Assembly: GCA_034509425.1 (NCBI GenBank)
Contig: JAVTVJ010000049.1
Location: 1-64,000 of the forward strand
Direction: 5' to 3'
Source of the DNA: Eopsaltria australis
Lineage: Eukaryota > Chordata > Aves > Passeriformes > Petroicidae
Length of the DNA stretch: 64,000 bases
Below the pieces are notes generated by a model. The model was not told the origin of the DNA. It searched no databases and saw only the letters and a program-made list of their open reading frames with translations. The position numbers and the translations under genes were made by a program. Position 1 is the first letter of the stretch; every line of letters starts with the position of its first letter. This document shows positions 25,930 through 39,443 of the stretch, in pieces.

Positions 25930-28900
25930 GTGTCTCCGGCGGCGGCGGGCGCGCTGCGGGGCCGGCAGCGGCCGGGAGAGGGCGGTGTGGCGCTGCGGGA
26001 GAGGCGCTGGCGCTGCTTCCTCACGCTGAGGGATTGAGCAGCAGCTGGGCAGTCCCAGTTTAGGTCTGAAATTATCGGCCTTTGCAACTGATCGGGGCCG
26101 TGCAGCTACAGGTTTCGAGTATTGCTGTCTTCGTGAGTTCTCAAGGATTAAAGCCACGCAGTTTGGAGCCACGGTGGTACTGGATGTTAGCCATTATAGC
26201 TGATCTTTTGGGAAGAGTGCTTTGAGTTTGGCTCCACCGGACCTCTTTTGGATGAAGAGTGAAGCGTATGAACGAGCTGGCAACCCCTGCACTTCATGGC
26301 AAAGTGTTGGGTGTGAAAGGGCAGAGGCTGTAACTCTCTTCCAAATGTACCCTGGTACTCCTGATATTTCGCTTCCCTTCATGAGCAGAATAACCAAATG
26401 CATCTGTGCAAATCTCAAATCAGCACCTACTTTCTCCACATACACTCATCTGCTCTTAATTCCAGGAAGTCTTGTCCTCCTGAGCAGTAGCTGGGATTTG
26501 GCTAGCTCATCTTTTGCAGCCACTCCATCAGGATGCTCTTCTTTACTATTAAGCAGCCCCTCACTGTGTCTGTCAGCCTGCCTGCCTGAACTGTGAACAG
26601 TTCACAAACCAATCTGGGCTAGAAGTAATTCAGTGCAACATAGTTGATTCAAACCTGTCATATTTATTAGCTACAGGACGGTGTTAGCCTGGGATTATTT
26701 CTGGCACAGGACTTGCTTGCTTGACATAAAGATCATGTCTTTTCTGCAGCTGGTGGGTCCTTTCTGGTGGCTGCACTGGTGGTTTATATTTAGTTATTTA
26801 GGATACAGTGATGAAAACTTGCTTGAAGTGGCTTTGACCCCCAGCTCCTGGTCTAGGTAGAGATGGGGAAGAGATGCCAATTACTGTGTCACTAACAGTG
26901 GAGAACTACTGCCAGCTCAGTTTCAAGCCAAGGCAGTCAGGTTTCAAACGTGTTTAACACACTAACCTATTTTGGTAATCCCTCTGGTGAGGCTGGCAGT
27001 CCCTGTTGGATTTCAGAGCTTTCCGTAAAGGCCAGCACCTCGAGGAGGGGGAGCATTGTCTGTCCATGCTTAAAGTGCAACCTAGAGTGCAAACTCCACA
27101 GGGCAGTGTGTCAAAATGGGGCAAGTCTCTTATGTCCTCTGGGGCTGGTGAGGTTAGAGTGAAGACACACAACATTTGAAAGGAAACTTGGGGAGGGCTA
27201 GGGATTTCAAACAGGTGTGTCTTTCTTTTTTAAGGTTGCACACAGAGTAGCATGTGCCTGCTTGATTGCTCAGTTGACTGGTGGATTTGATGTGTGGATA
27301 CAGTTTAAAGGCTGGTCTCTGGCATTGTACAGAGCTGTTTCCTTCCTATTATCTGTTGAAAGAAATCAGACTTATTTCCACTGCCTTTCAAAGGGAAACC
27401 AAATTTGAAATATGCACTCTGGTAGCAAAATAAAAAAAATGAAAATTTTATTTAGCAAGAAAACTTGTTTGTGCTTGTTACTATTAGTAGTATTCACATG
27501 GCCCTGGAGTTACTGTAGTTGTTCTAATTTTTTTTGGCACATAAATATTCCCCTCAGAAATTTCTGTTCTGAACTTTTTTGCTGGTATCCTTGTATTGCT
27601 TCAGAAACTTAGAGGACAAATTAATCTTTTTGGAGATTTCAGAATCCAGTTAGAGGACAAATTTCATCTATTTTTTTCTAGAAGATTTAGTCTAAAATGA
27701 AATTTAGTCCTGGATCAACAAAAAATAATGTCGGTAATATTAATAAGAACATGCACTTTTTTTTTTTGGTTACATATGGCTTCTTGATGTGTTCTTGCAT
27801 GTCAGCTACAGCTGCAATTCTGGAAATGGCTAACTCTGTGATTTTTTATAAGCACTATTTCATAGAAGGTGACTGGTAAGTTGCATGAACTTTTACTGTT
27901 GTATTAAAGCCAAAGTGAATAGCCCCATTCGTTAATGTTGCTCCTTGAACACAAAGATAGCATTAATTATCATTTACAAGAAACCTTTGAAGTAATATTT
28001 GCTACCAGTAAAAGCAAATTAGAAAAAAGGACATTCATCTGAGCAGAAATGAACATTTAAGTTTACAATATTCTTTTCTTAGGATGACACAGCACTAGTT
28101 GTTCAAAAGGGTGTTTCTAAATCAACAGCTATTTTTAAATTTAAACACTACAGGTCAATGTCAGCCAAGAAAGTTCTGTTCCCCAAGACCTCTTTGGGGG
28201 ATACAGCAGCTCTGAAGAGCCATGATCTGGTGACCACGACTTGCCTGGGGATGGGGGTTTGTGTAAAGAGGGTTGCATCACTGGCCGGTGCAACAAACAC
28301 CAGGGCAGTGAGCAAACAGTCGTTCCTCAAAACACACATACGCCCCTGCCAGTAAGTGCCTTTTTAGTACAAAAATACTGTACAGAGAGGTGTCCTGGCA
28401 CACCAACAGGTCCATGGTGTATTAGTGCAGTTTCTAGCAGGTGTGCTGTGGTATCACCACCACGTTAATTCTGGGAACATCTTCTCATTAACCACGTGAG
28501 TTGGAGGAGGGAGTATGAAGGAAGAGAGATAGGTTGTTCTGTTTTGAAGAGAAAGCATCTTTGATAGCACTTTTAGAAGAAATTTAAGCCATAGTCTCGG
28601 TTCTTCATAAGGCTTTATTCAATCTTTATAAAGTCTCAGCCTGACTGTGATGGTTGCAAGCATGAGAGTAAAATCACTTCTCATAACCAAGATGCTAATG
28701 GAGGTTTACTTCTGCTGCCAAAATGCTTTTCTGCATGTGTGTATGTTTGCCAGGATAGACTCCTCTGTATGCCATTCCAAATTTGGACCATTTTTTCTGA
28801 TAAAAGTCTCCAGGCAAAACCTCTGCAGTGCAGACAAGGCCCTTGCTTAGCAGATGGACAGTCACACGATCCCTACCCTGGGGCACCTGGTCATTTGGCG

Positions 28901-30690
28901 CGTAGCCGCCACCCTGCTGGGGTGTGACATACACGCATGGCTCATGGAGAATCCCCGGGGAGACACAACCACCCAACTCTCCTGGGGAAGCCAATGAAAA
29001 GTACTGGAGCTGGGAGGGTCAAAGGCTGAGTTTCAAAGGGGAAATCCCATCTGAAGGCAGAATAAGGCCTGGGGGTTTCCCATGCTGGGACTCCACAGTT
29101 GGCTTGGTGACTCCTGTGCCAACCCTTGTCATCCGGTCTCTGACAGCCTCTGCACAGACACAACCAGGGCTCTTCATCAGGAGCTAAAGAGAGCTTAATG
29201 CCTGAAGGAGGACACCATAAATTACTGCAGAAAATCCTGATGGTTTCAAACAGATTTAGCACAAATATCATTTGATACTATTAACAATTAAGATTTGTGT
29301 GAACTGAGCCAGGATAATTTGAGTTTCTAGCTCAGGAATACTGAGACCTAGTTTTAGTTCCACTGTACCACAAGCTACGCACAAGCCCTGGGCAAAGGTT
29401 CAAGGTCCCTTCCATATGTAAGATGAGGGTGATTGAACTTCCCTCAGAGGTACATGAAGGGAAACCTGTATTAAACATTAGGAGATTCCCAAAATCAATG
29501 ATAACATCTTGGCTAGCATCCATAAGTGGAAATGATTTGTTAATGATGTCAGTTTTGGCCTTAGACAGATTTCTTTAATGTCTGTGGGGAGAAGTTTGTG
29601 TTCTTCCAAATCTAATAGTGTTGGTGATGTCCTCATTCAGGAGATCCAATTCAGTGGAATTTTAGCTCCTTGAGCCATGGCTGATTTGGGGCCAAACTGT
29701 TTAATAATTAAACCAGTCAGGTTAAACAGTTTTCCTATTTCGTGAATCTCCATAGTTTACTAAAATTCTGACAACAGCATGAATACAGGAAAAAGGCCTA
29801 AACCAAGCAATTTTAGCTGTTCTTATCTTTGCTTCCCATAAAATCCCCCCTCCCTCAAGTTAGTCTTTGAAATGGAAGCTCAGACCACAGTTTGCATCCC
29901 CTCATGGGTTCAGGATATCAATATGAATGACTTCAGAAAAGTGTGCCGGCTCTCACTTGGCATATTTAATTTAATTCAGTACATTGTGATCATTTATAAT
30001 GCCCAAGAAAACTACGGGATATAAACACACTGAAATGTTAAAACTCTGCTAATATGAGATATGCAACTTCTTGTAAAACATTAGAAACCACGTTTGACTA
30101 TTATACTATGATATTTGAAGTAAGTTCATGCTGTATTCTCTTAAAAGGTCATTTAAAATATTTAAATAATATTTGAAAGTTGTAATTTTTGTATTAAAAA
30201 AGGTAACCAGAAAATTAATATGTAAAATTGAATTATTTTGGTTCATTTACAATACTACAAGGTTGTATTAATGGAATAATATTGGCTTATGCTTACAGTA
30301 TTCACCTGATCTTTAATAAATCAAAATGTTTCTTTTATTCAAAATTATTAATGTAATGAATATTAAATAGGTTTTTTTTACTTTTATGTAAAAGGGCCCA
30401 AAGATTTGCGTACCTATCAGGTACCATTGAACTATTTAGAAAAATGCAGCAATCTGTATATGTGAGTTGTCTTCACATTTAATACAATATTTCTGAAACA
30501 TTCACATTTTCAGCAGAGAAAAAAAAAAAGGAGCCATCACAACATGACATCTAATGATTTTTTTCTTTGTCTATTCATCTTTTCAGCTGCTTTAGAACAC
30601 GTGTGATTTTTGAGAAAAGGGTCACCTTGTGTAATCTGAGCAGGAGGCACTTTTAAGGATCTGAACATTTATTTGATGCCAGCATCAACA
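25930..30690. other. intergenic region between PLRG1 and FGB
   Basis: Divergent intergenic spacer of about 5 kb. The left end is the remainder of the CpG-rich region; the rest becomes AT-rich toward FGB. The open frames here (for example 26222-26596 on the plus strand, and about 28.1-29.3 kb on both strands) lack family resemblance and splice context. I see no RNA gene or further recognisable mobile element. Distal liver enhancers for the fibrinogen genes could lie here, but I cannot point to one. Confidence 0.6.
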
Positions 30691-30697
30691 GGGGTCT

Positions 30698-30858
30698 CTG
30701 GGACATATAGATAAGAGCTGTCCAGAGGAATTGCTCAACAGCAGATGTATTCCGACACAGAGTGAAGAGTTGAATATTAACAGAGAAACTCTGATTGCTC
30801 AGAATGGTTGATCCAGTCACTATGAAGGTGGAAATTAGTGCTGCTGCCTGTATATAAA
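30698..30858 (+). promoter_or_regulatory. FGB: FGB liver promoter: IL-6 element, C/EBP, HNF1, TATA
   Basis: In order toward the gene: CTGGGA at 30698-30703 (type II IL-6 responsive core), TTGCTCAA at 30731-30738 (fits the C/EBP consensus TTGCNNAA), GTTGAATATTAAC at 30769-30781 (two mismatches from the HNF1 palindrome), and the TATA box TATATAAA at 30851-30858. Transcription should start near 30880, giving a 5' UTR of about 50 bases before the ATG at 30934. Human FGB is known to use HNF1, C/EBP and IL-6 elements in this region, which explains its liver-specific, acute-phase expression. Occupancy here is inferred. Confidence 0.8.
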
Positions 30859-30933
30859 GGAACAGAGGAGACCTCTCCCTGTCAGAGCTGATGGAGAGAG
30901 AAGATCACTGAGCTGCTCAAGCAAGCCAGCACC

Positions 30934-33900
30934 ATGAAGCTACTCCTGCTGTTCCTGCTCTGTGTTTCCTCTGTTCAGTCCCAGGACACTCTTGACTATG
31001 ATGAAGAGGTTGTAATACTGATATTGATTAATAATTAGTCAGTAATAGTTAATTTAATTTAAGTTAATTGCATGCATGGCTTACTCAGCTTATGTGAGTT
31101 GGCTAAATTAGAAGTTGTGGGAAAATATGATCCAGTGCATGTTCTTTTTCCGCTTGAATTGTTCAAAAAAATTAACCTTTTATATGTAACTCCACAATAG
31201 TTATTTTCTGAGTTTGGAGATATTTTCTTCCTGTTTCTTTTTCTGTAGGGAATGAAGAATATTTGATGGTAAGATTAGTTATTTAGCTGAATTTATTTAA
31301 CTGCTTTAGCAATGTTGACATATGATGTTACAGACAACTAGGATTAGGTATAAAGGAGTAGAAATGTGTAATTAATCATGTCCTGTCTCAAAGACAGTAA
31401 AATCTTTTCTGCAGAGTCAGTAGACAAAAAAAAAAAAACCAAAAGCAAGCTACCAGTTCATACAGCTTAACATTGAAAATTAAGAGATAACAATTGCTAA
31501 ACAAAAGGAAAAGCAATGAGAACCAATATAAAATAATAGTTTCATCTATTTTTATTTTTGCCCAAGTAAAATATTTTAGTGGGAAACAAAATTTAGAATT
31601 TTGGTACGCTTTTTTATAGTTTGAAAATCCCTGAAAAAATTAAATATGTCTGGATAATCAGACTTTCTGACAGTCTAAGGACTTGTGTCTGCACATTGAC
31701 TACTGATAACACAAATTTGTTAAATCATTTTCAGCAATTCTGTGTTTTGTATGCTGCTTATTTTTGAAACTACTTGAAGCCTCTGATGCTGGATCCTTAC
31801 AAGTTTTTACAGTTTTTTTTTTATTTGGAGCTAAGTCTGAGTGATTGGCAATGGCCGTAGGTTTTGATTCATTTGCTCAAACAACTATTAATTCAAATGG
31901 TTTTATTTGAAAAAATGCTTAGGGACCAGACCTGTTTTCCTTGCTCAGCCTCTTAGACTTTGGTGTTTCTGGCAGATATGGAGAATGTATGCATCAGAGA
32001 GAGTTTGAAAAACCTCCTCTGAGAGATGTTATTAAATGCTATTCTGAATTTCACCAGTTTATAGCTGGTATGTGGCCTGAGACCTGACGATGTATTTGAT
32101 TGTGGCCTGATTTTCTGAGACCTTACAAATATTCCTGTGGCCCAATGAGAAACTGGGACACTGCAAATGTGCTGCTGAATACACTTCTTAGCCCCAAGGA
32201 TGTCTAATTACTTTTTTTTGTAGCTTACTACTTCAAGTTTCATGGTGCTTAGTAGTTCTGAACTGTGTAAGATTTATTCCTTGGTCAAAATTGGCTATTC
32301 AAATATTGTTTTACTTTGGTTTGAAGGCTTTTCAGTTTATCTAGGGATGGAGAGTGTGACTAGTCTTACAAGGGAGAGGATAACAGTGACTTTTACATAA
32401 TGTTAGTACAATATTTCCATTATGGCTTTTTCATTCTGTTCCGTGGTTTTCCTTGCTGTTTAAAAGAGTGCTGAATGGATGCCTCCACCCTGTACTCCCC
32501 GTTTTGCAGTAGCAATCCCAGATTCAGAGAGTTTCCTCTCCCCTTGGCTATGCAGGATGAGACCCCTGTGATTGACGTTCGGGGCCACCGACCTGTGGAC
32601 AAGCGGCGTGAAATGGCGCCCACGCTCCGGCCCGTGGCACCTCCCATCAGCGGGTCTGGGTACCGGCCCCGGCCCCCGAAGCGGGGCAAGACGGGCGACA
32701 AGAAGGAAAGGATCGTCTATCCCGATGCTGGAGGCTGCAAGCACGCTCTGGAGGAACTGGTAGGTGTCTGGCTATTGGGACAGCTGGCGACATACTGTCC
32801 TTTCCTTCTAGCACGCCCAACACGAGAGTTCTCCTTGCCAAATAAAGGATGGTCGTTCATTTAAAGCAGTCCAGCTTTTCTTCACTTTGCTTGGGTTAGC
32901 TAGGACTGCATTCAGAAGGGTATTGTGTCAGAGTCCATGGGATTAGTGGCAGTCAGCCTACAGCAAAGACAGGGAGATGAGAGTTGAACTGTAAACCAGG
33001 AAAGGAAGTATCTGTGCGTTAGCCGGTGCCTTATGCCTGGCTTTGCACAGGAACTATAAAACCTCTGCAGAAGTGCTGGATTCAGTTTCAGATAGTCTTT
33101 AGGAACCCTAGGGACCAAAAAAATCCAACCTCCCATGTCTTTCTTAAAATTATTTTCAAAGTGTAATTCTGGTCTACCCTCAGTCCGCACTGCAGCTCTT
33201 ACAGGAGAGCACTCCAGCATGCTGACATCCAGCACACCCCTGGCTGCCTTGCAGCAGTCTATCAAACTGTCTCTGCCATGATCCCTGCTCCAAAATTCAA
33301 GCTGTAACAGTGCTGAGAGGCATCCTAGTGCCTGAGCACAAGTTTGAGCGTGGAAGTTGCCAACAAATGAAGTTTGTTGAAGCTTATCTAAATGCTTCAA
33401 TATCTGTTCTCACATTACAAACTCTTCCCTGTGTTCAAAGTTATGGTTGCTCACTGATGGGACCAGAACTTTTTTATCTTGGCTTTTATTCACAGCCCTT
33501 TTTGCTTCTTTTAAGGGAGTGCTGTGTCCAACTGGATGTGAGCTGCGAACTGAGCTGTTAAAACAGGAAAAAACTGTGAAACCAGTTATTCGCGATCTAA
33601 GAGATAAAGTGAACGCACTGTCGGACTCCTCCTCAACTTTCTATGAATATGTGACCGTTCTAGAAGATAAATTGGCAAAGAGGCAAAAACAAAGAAAACG
33701 TATGCTATTTCTATGAACTACTAGTGTAAATGGTATTGAAGTTTTATTGCCATTCCTACAGTTACTTTTTAGTGTGACTTCTTAAAAAAAGAATTTAAAA
33801 TACCGTGGAATATCTAGCAAAGTAGGGTTCTGTGACCCTGTCCTCTTAAATCTTAAAAAAAATCCTTTGAGAGAGGCAAAGTAAGGGATCTCATACTAAG

Positions 33901-36900
33901 GCAAGATTCATATAAGGCCTCTAAATGTACATCATTCACGTGTTCCCCTTACCTGTTTTTCTGTATCCATCCCATCCATTTATGACCTCTGTATTGGCAC
34001 CACGTCTCCCCAGAAAGAAGAGAATTATTGCTTTTTGGCACAGCACAGCACCACCGATTAATCTATTAGCTAGCAAAATAACAACAGTACGCATGTACCA
34101 CTTCCCTGAGAGTATCTGCAGAGTTTTTGCATGCTGCAGAATGCCCATCCATCCATCCATCCAAATTGTACTTAAAAATTGCTCTTCATAATTTTCTAAC
34201 TGGAAAACATGTTGAAAACTAATTTGCTTTTTATCTCTTTACTTTTCTAGAAAATGATGATTTACTTTCTCAGTACAACACAGAAGTGGAATTGCAGTAT
34301 AATTATATAAAGGATAATCTGGACAATAACATCCCATCCAGCCTCAGGGTCCTTCGTGCAGTTGTGGATTCTTTACATAAAAAGATACAAAAACTGGAAA
34401 ATGCCATTGCAACCCAGGTGGACTACTGCCGTTCCCCATGTACTGTTTCCTGTAACATTCCTGTGGTTTCAGGCAAAGGTACTCATTCAACTATAATGAC
34501 ATCTTTTCTCCCATTTATGTCACTGTGCAAATTGATGGATGCATCATTCAAATGGTTTGAACAAAACTCTGAAGCCTGAACAATTGATTAGCGTATCAGA
34601 AAAGATGGAAAGTGATTCTAGATGAAAAAAAAATAATTTCTGGATCACTATATTGGTCAGACCAAAGATCCTCTTGTCCAATACCAGTCTTATAAGTGGC
34701 CAGTAACATTTTAAAGAAATGTATGCTTCAGGGTCTTTGTAAGGTGGAGGTGATGCATTTGTGACTATAATAGTTGTACTCTTGATTTTTTTTAGTCAAG
34801 AAAGGTTCTTCTTTCACAAGCTTGTCTAATTCAAGAAGTCATTGTAAGGTATACAGTGTTGCGTCACTTAGTTTGAAGTTTCAGAAATTCCTGTTTGGAA
34901 AAGCTGAACAGTGCGGTATTATTTCTTCCCTGATTCTTTCACTAGATGTATTACAGAAATCAAAATGAAAGTAAAATACTATCTGTATATATTTAAAACT
35001 GTTCCCATATAGCAGCAAACCAAAGGACAAGAAGACTGTTGAAGTTCACAGATCTTTCAGTAATAGTCTCTGTTTTATTCTTGCAGAATGTGAGGATATC
35101 ATCAGAAAGGGAGGCGAGACATCCGAAATGTACCTCATCCAGCCAGATCCTTTTGTCAAGCCTTACAGAGTATACTGTGACATGGAAACAGATAATGGAG
35201 GTTAGTGTGAAATAACTATGTTGTTATAATATTAATTATTGATGCTACCAAAAATCATATTAGTAATTTGTATTTTATACAAAGAAATATGAAATTATAC
35301 CTTTGCAATTATGTGATAATTAAATCTGGTTGACTCGTTCAGGGAAGTCTTGTTGAGGTCATCTGCTGATGCAGAATAAGATACTTCTATAATGAAACTG
35401 GAAATCATTAGTGTACGTATTTTACTATGACCATCATGGACCATGTATAGATGGACAGACAAGGACAGCCTGACTCATTTCTTACCCTGCTACAATGCAC
35501 CAGACAAAAGGCCAGGGCCGTCATTCAAATTCTGCTTTTTTCCACCTTTCCTTATGAAGCAAGCTACTACTTAAGTGTGTGCAAAAGGGGCAAAGCTGAG
35601 CTCAGAAGCAGTGAAGGACATGCTGTAAGGTCTCTGGTCCTGAGGTGAAGTTAAAAGGGCTGTGTCATAATGTTTGATACTCCTTTTGTACTGGTAATTT
35701 AATCTTAATACTCTTGCTTCTGCAGGCTGGACTTTGATTCAGAACCGCCAGGACGGCAGTGTTAATTTTGGGAGAGTGTGGGATCAATATAGAAAAGGAT
35801 TTGGAAATGTTGCAAAGAGTGGAGGGAAGAACTACTGTGATACACCAGGTAAAACACCGAGCATAAAATGCAAAGAGCTGTTCTTACTAAAACTGTTTTC
35901 TCCTGCCTTTTGAAGCTCTTATATTTTTTTAAATTAACTAATCCACTCCAGCAGCCCTATAGGCAAATAATAAAGTCGCCTTGAAGTATACTGAGAAGTC
36001 TGTTTCACGGAGCTCTCACTTGTTGCTTCTCAGGTGAATATTGGCTTGGAAATGACAAGATCAGCCAGCTTACCAAAATAGGGCCCACTGAAGTTTTAAT
36101 TGAAATGGAGGACTGGAATGGAGATAAAGTATCAGCTCATTATGGAGGTTTCACCATACATAATGAAGGAAACAAATATCAACTTTCAGTTAGTAACTAC
36201 AAGGGCAATGCAGGCAACGCACTGATGGAAGGAGCTTCCCAACTGCATGGGGAAAACAGGACAATGACAATTCACAATGGCATGTACTTCAGTACTTATG
36301 ACAGAGACAATGATGGATGGTATGTACTTTCACTAGACATTTAAAAAAAAATCGAGACCTGAATATAGAATATTTCTGTAATTTGCCATTAGTTTTCACA
36401 ACATTTTGTAGTATGTGAAAATATGTTCTATCCCTGCAAGTTACCAGCTAAATGTCTATGCAGTTCTCTTGGCACAGCCAAGGATAGGTAAAACTTTATG
36501 TTGGTGACACTATGCAACCAAGTAAGAAGCAAGCATCTGAATTTTATTGATTCCATGAATGACTTACCACAGACAAAGCAGCAAATCTGGATGCAATATA
36601 TTCATAGTCAGAGACTGACAGCAGCAGTGCTGAGGACACTAAGAAGGAGTATTGGTACTCACTCCAGTAATATATTGTGGGTCCTGAAGAAAGAGGCAGG
36701 TAGCACATCCATTTGAAAAGCAGCATTCTGCCTACTCAGAAGACAGGAGCTCAGTTGTAAAGTACACAATAGAGCCCTGTATCTCTAATCTGTGCTTAAT
36801 ACCTGATTACATATTCATAAATAAAGGAATTGTTTAGGTTGGGGAAGACATATGTTTCTCATTGATTTCTATCATTAAATTTCATTGATGCTTTAATTAT

Positions 36901-37424
36901 CATTATGAACTGCAAGTAATTGTAGTTATCAATCAGTAAACTAAAATGACATTCCCAAAGAGGTGCAGCTCAAATTTGATTTGTTTTTCTTAGCTGCTTT
37001 ACCTTCTGAGTGCACTGTGTAGCACACACTAGTGATGGTCAATCTTGTATAGAAAGTTCAGAGAGTATTTAAATAGTTTATTATGGTTTGAAATTTTCAG
37101 TACATGGGCAGGTATATCATGTACTCTGTTGATCTGTCAGCCTATATCACAGATGTCACTCTCAACACCTTTATTTTTTTTTCCCTCCTTATCAGGTTAA
37201 CTTTAGATCCAAGAAAGCAGTGCTCCAAACAAGATGGTGGTGGATGGTGGTACAACCGCTGCCACTCAGCCAACCCCAACGGCAGATACTACTGGGGAGG
37301 GAGCTACAGCTGGGACATGGCAAAGCATGGCACAGATGATGGTGTTGTGTGGATGAACTGGAAAGGGTCGTGGTATTCAATGAAGAAGATGAGCATGAAA
37401 ATCCGGCCATACTTTCCACAATAA
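30934..37424 (+). CDS. FGB: FGB, fibrinogen beta chain
   Basis: Secreted B-beta chain of fibrinogen. Coding exons: 30934-31008, 32556-32759, 33516-33699, 34251-34478, 35087-35200, 35726-35848, 36034-36319, 37196-37424; 1443 nt, 480 aa (human 491), with phases open throughout. Residues 1-16 are a signal peptide. Fibrinopeptide B is residues 17-34, [18 protein letters not shown], very acidic with a likely sulfated Tyr. Thrombin cleaves at R34-G35, exposing the GHRP knob. The coiled-coil arm is bounded by the CPTGC and CRSPCTVSC cysteine clusters. The fibrinogen C-terminal domain runs from about residue 231, with the glycosylation sequon ENRT, the Ca-binding region [16 protein letters not shown] (hole b region) and the end KIRPYFPQ. 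The start was chosen for its signal peptide, the Kozak-like ACCATGA and its fit to the TATA box. The exon 1 donor is weak (GAG/GTTGTA). All key residues that I can check are intact. Confidence 0.98.
34145..34163. repeat. CATC microsatellite in FGB intron 3
   Basis: About four and a half copies of CATC, some 90 bases before the exon 4 acceptor. A short simple repeat with no evident role. Confidence 0.8.
36320..37195 (+). other. FGB: FGB intron 7 (avian phylogenetic marker)
   Basis: An 876-bp phase-2 intron that splits the Trp codon of DNDGW. Its donor is GTATGT and its acceptor TTATCAG. No mobile element or gene is visible inside. This is the well-known beta-fibrinogen intron 7 used widely in bird systematics, and it has a typical length, so it can place the species. 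FGB intron 5 (35201-35725, 525 bp), also a marker, is complete too. Confidence 0.9.
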
Positions 37425-37678
37425 CCATTATCAAAATGTACAGAGTCAGGGATTTTCTTTTAGTATTTGTACATGGTTATCTTTTTAGCATGATACTCAG
37501 GCTTATCTTTACATATGAGAACCAAAATCTCTGTGTACAACCATATTGTGGCCTAAAGTGAAAAGCTGTGTTAAATGTAAGTCAAAACCTGTCCGATGAA
37601 AATAACTCACAAGTGTATTTTTTCCATTTTTCGTTTGTGCATAAGACAGAACTAACTAATGTAGAATAACACTGATAA

Positions 37679-37684
37679 AATAAA
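37679..37684 (+). terminator. FGB: FGB polyadenylation signal
   Basis: AATAAA 255 bases past the FGB stop codon; the first canonical signal downstream. It implies transcript ends near 37700. Confidence 0.75.
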
Positions 37685-37704
37685 AACAACTTGTTCCACT
37701 CTTT

Positions 37705-39440
37705 TACAAAAGTCTTTTGTATCTCTTTAAAAGAGGGGGAGGATTATTTTAAAATGTTTTCTAAAAATTAGTAAAGTCTTTAAAGTATTCTTCATAATAT
37801 TCCTAAGTATTAATGCGTAATCTGGGGAGAAGGAAATGCATTCCGCTAAATAAGAGATAGTTGTTTTCTTTTATATTATAAAAGTAACAGTAACTACCTG
37901 TGTAACAAGTTGAGAAGGAACAAAAGTTAAAAGGGCATCAAACAAATTTGTACCTTACTGGTCCCTTAGCTCAAATCCTGTTGCTGGATAAGATACGTCC
38001 TTTTCTGGGACCTGGTTCACATGTGTGCTTTCACATGTGTGTTTCACACAATCCCTATCATGGGATTAGAGTAATTAATGTCTCCAGTCATGGAGTAGGT
38101 GGAGGTAGAGTATTTCATCAAACCTAGTGATTTATGCTCCCTTGAGCAGACTAAGGGAAGACTTCCCAACCCTGGTAGACAGGATGAACATCTCTCCAAA
38201 GGGTCTGCCTTCCCCCACACAGGAAGTGACACAGATCACTAGGGGTGAATGGATCCCACCTGAAGCCTTTATTTAAGCTGTGAAGCCCAGGAGGACAAGA
38301 AGGAGATATAATGGCAGCTTCTTACTAAAGGAGCACAAATTTTCAGCATCCACACAGGCGGGCTTCCACTGAGGCTAAGGAACAAAACATAATGTGCAAG
38401 TGGAAACCCATTTTCCAAAAGCACAGACACTTCCTCACACATGACTGCAAAGACATCTTTGTTCTTCAGCAATCTTTCTGAAAAGGTTAGACTGTGACTG
38501 TATTTGAGAACGACTGAAAGAAACCATAACAGTGAGCTGCTTTGCCAGTATTTGATGATCTTGTTAAATGGTCTGCAACATTAGAGGTAAGAATGTTTGC
38601 TCATACGTTTTTCTAGAAGCACAGAAATACCAATTTTATGCCACAAGGTATAAAGGTAAATGCAATGTGGTCTTCTGTAATTGTGTGACCCATATAACTG
38701 ATATTCCATGCAGCCAGCTTTTTTCTAAAAGATGCTTACCACACACTGTCAGCAAGCTGATTTAAACCCCTTATCCTTAGAAGAATCCTTGCTTGGCATA
38801 TGTGCTGAGTAACATTCAGGTGGCTCCTCATCTTGCTTGTTCTGGTTGAATTCATTACCTTTTACTGGTTGCAAGAAAATACTAGCCTGTTTTGGGAGCT
38901 GAATTTTGATGAGTTATCTTGGAATTGTCTTATTTTGAAGCTACAAGAATGCATAGTAAGCTATCTAGGATTCATCAATGGGATGGAAGATCTATGTCCA
39001 TATTTATAAGATCAAAGCTTAGGAGATTCTTAAAAGTCAGTCCTAAAATGCATGCATTCTTTGTCAAAGTGTACTCCATGTTAGGCATGTTAGGAAAAAG
39101 TGAGAACCCACACCACCCTTGGTTCTGTCTGAGAGCTGACTCCCACTGCTGCTGTGCTCCCCTTGAAATGGAAATGAGAGTGTGAATGTTGAACTTGGTT
39201 AGACTTTCACAGTCCACGTCAGTGGAGGCATGATTTCATTGTGAACATACTTCTAAGTATTTTTACTTCTTTAACACTCCTAAAACAAAGTAAATAATTC
39301 ATTACAATTTTTTATCTCAAGTCATGGTGTGAGCTGCCAAAGACACAGACACAGACAAAGTTCATATCAAAAGGGTTTTAAACCAATATTTCCTTGTCAG
39401 TTAAAAAAAAGATCAAAAAAGTCTTGTTGATAATTAATCA
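37705..39440. other. FGB-FGA convergent intergenic region
   Basis: A 1.7-kb spacer between the 3' ends of FGB and FGA. No gene is supported. At 38015-38048 a short motif, TTCACATGTGTG, occurs twice with period 14, followed by a truncated third copy, and each full copy contains an E-box CACATG; CTGGGA lies just before at 38005-38010. In human a liver enhancer (PFE2) has been described between FGB and FGA, so this spacer is a sensible place to look for its counterpart, but I cannot show homology. Confidence 0.55.
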
Positions 39441-39443
39441 TAG

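Noticed and set aside
25426..26172. 248-residue minus-strand open frame
   Set aside because: Lies in CpG-rich promoter and CR1 DNA, where stops are rare; no domain resemblance.
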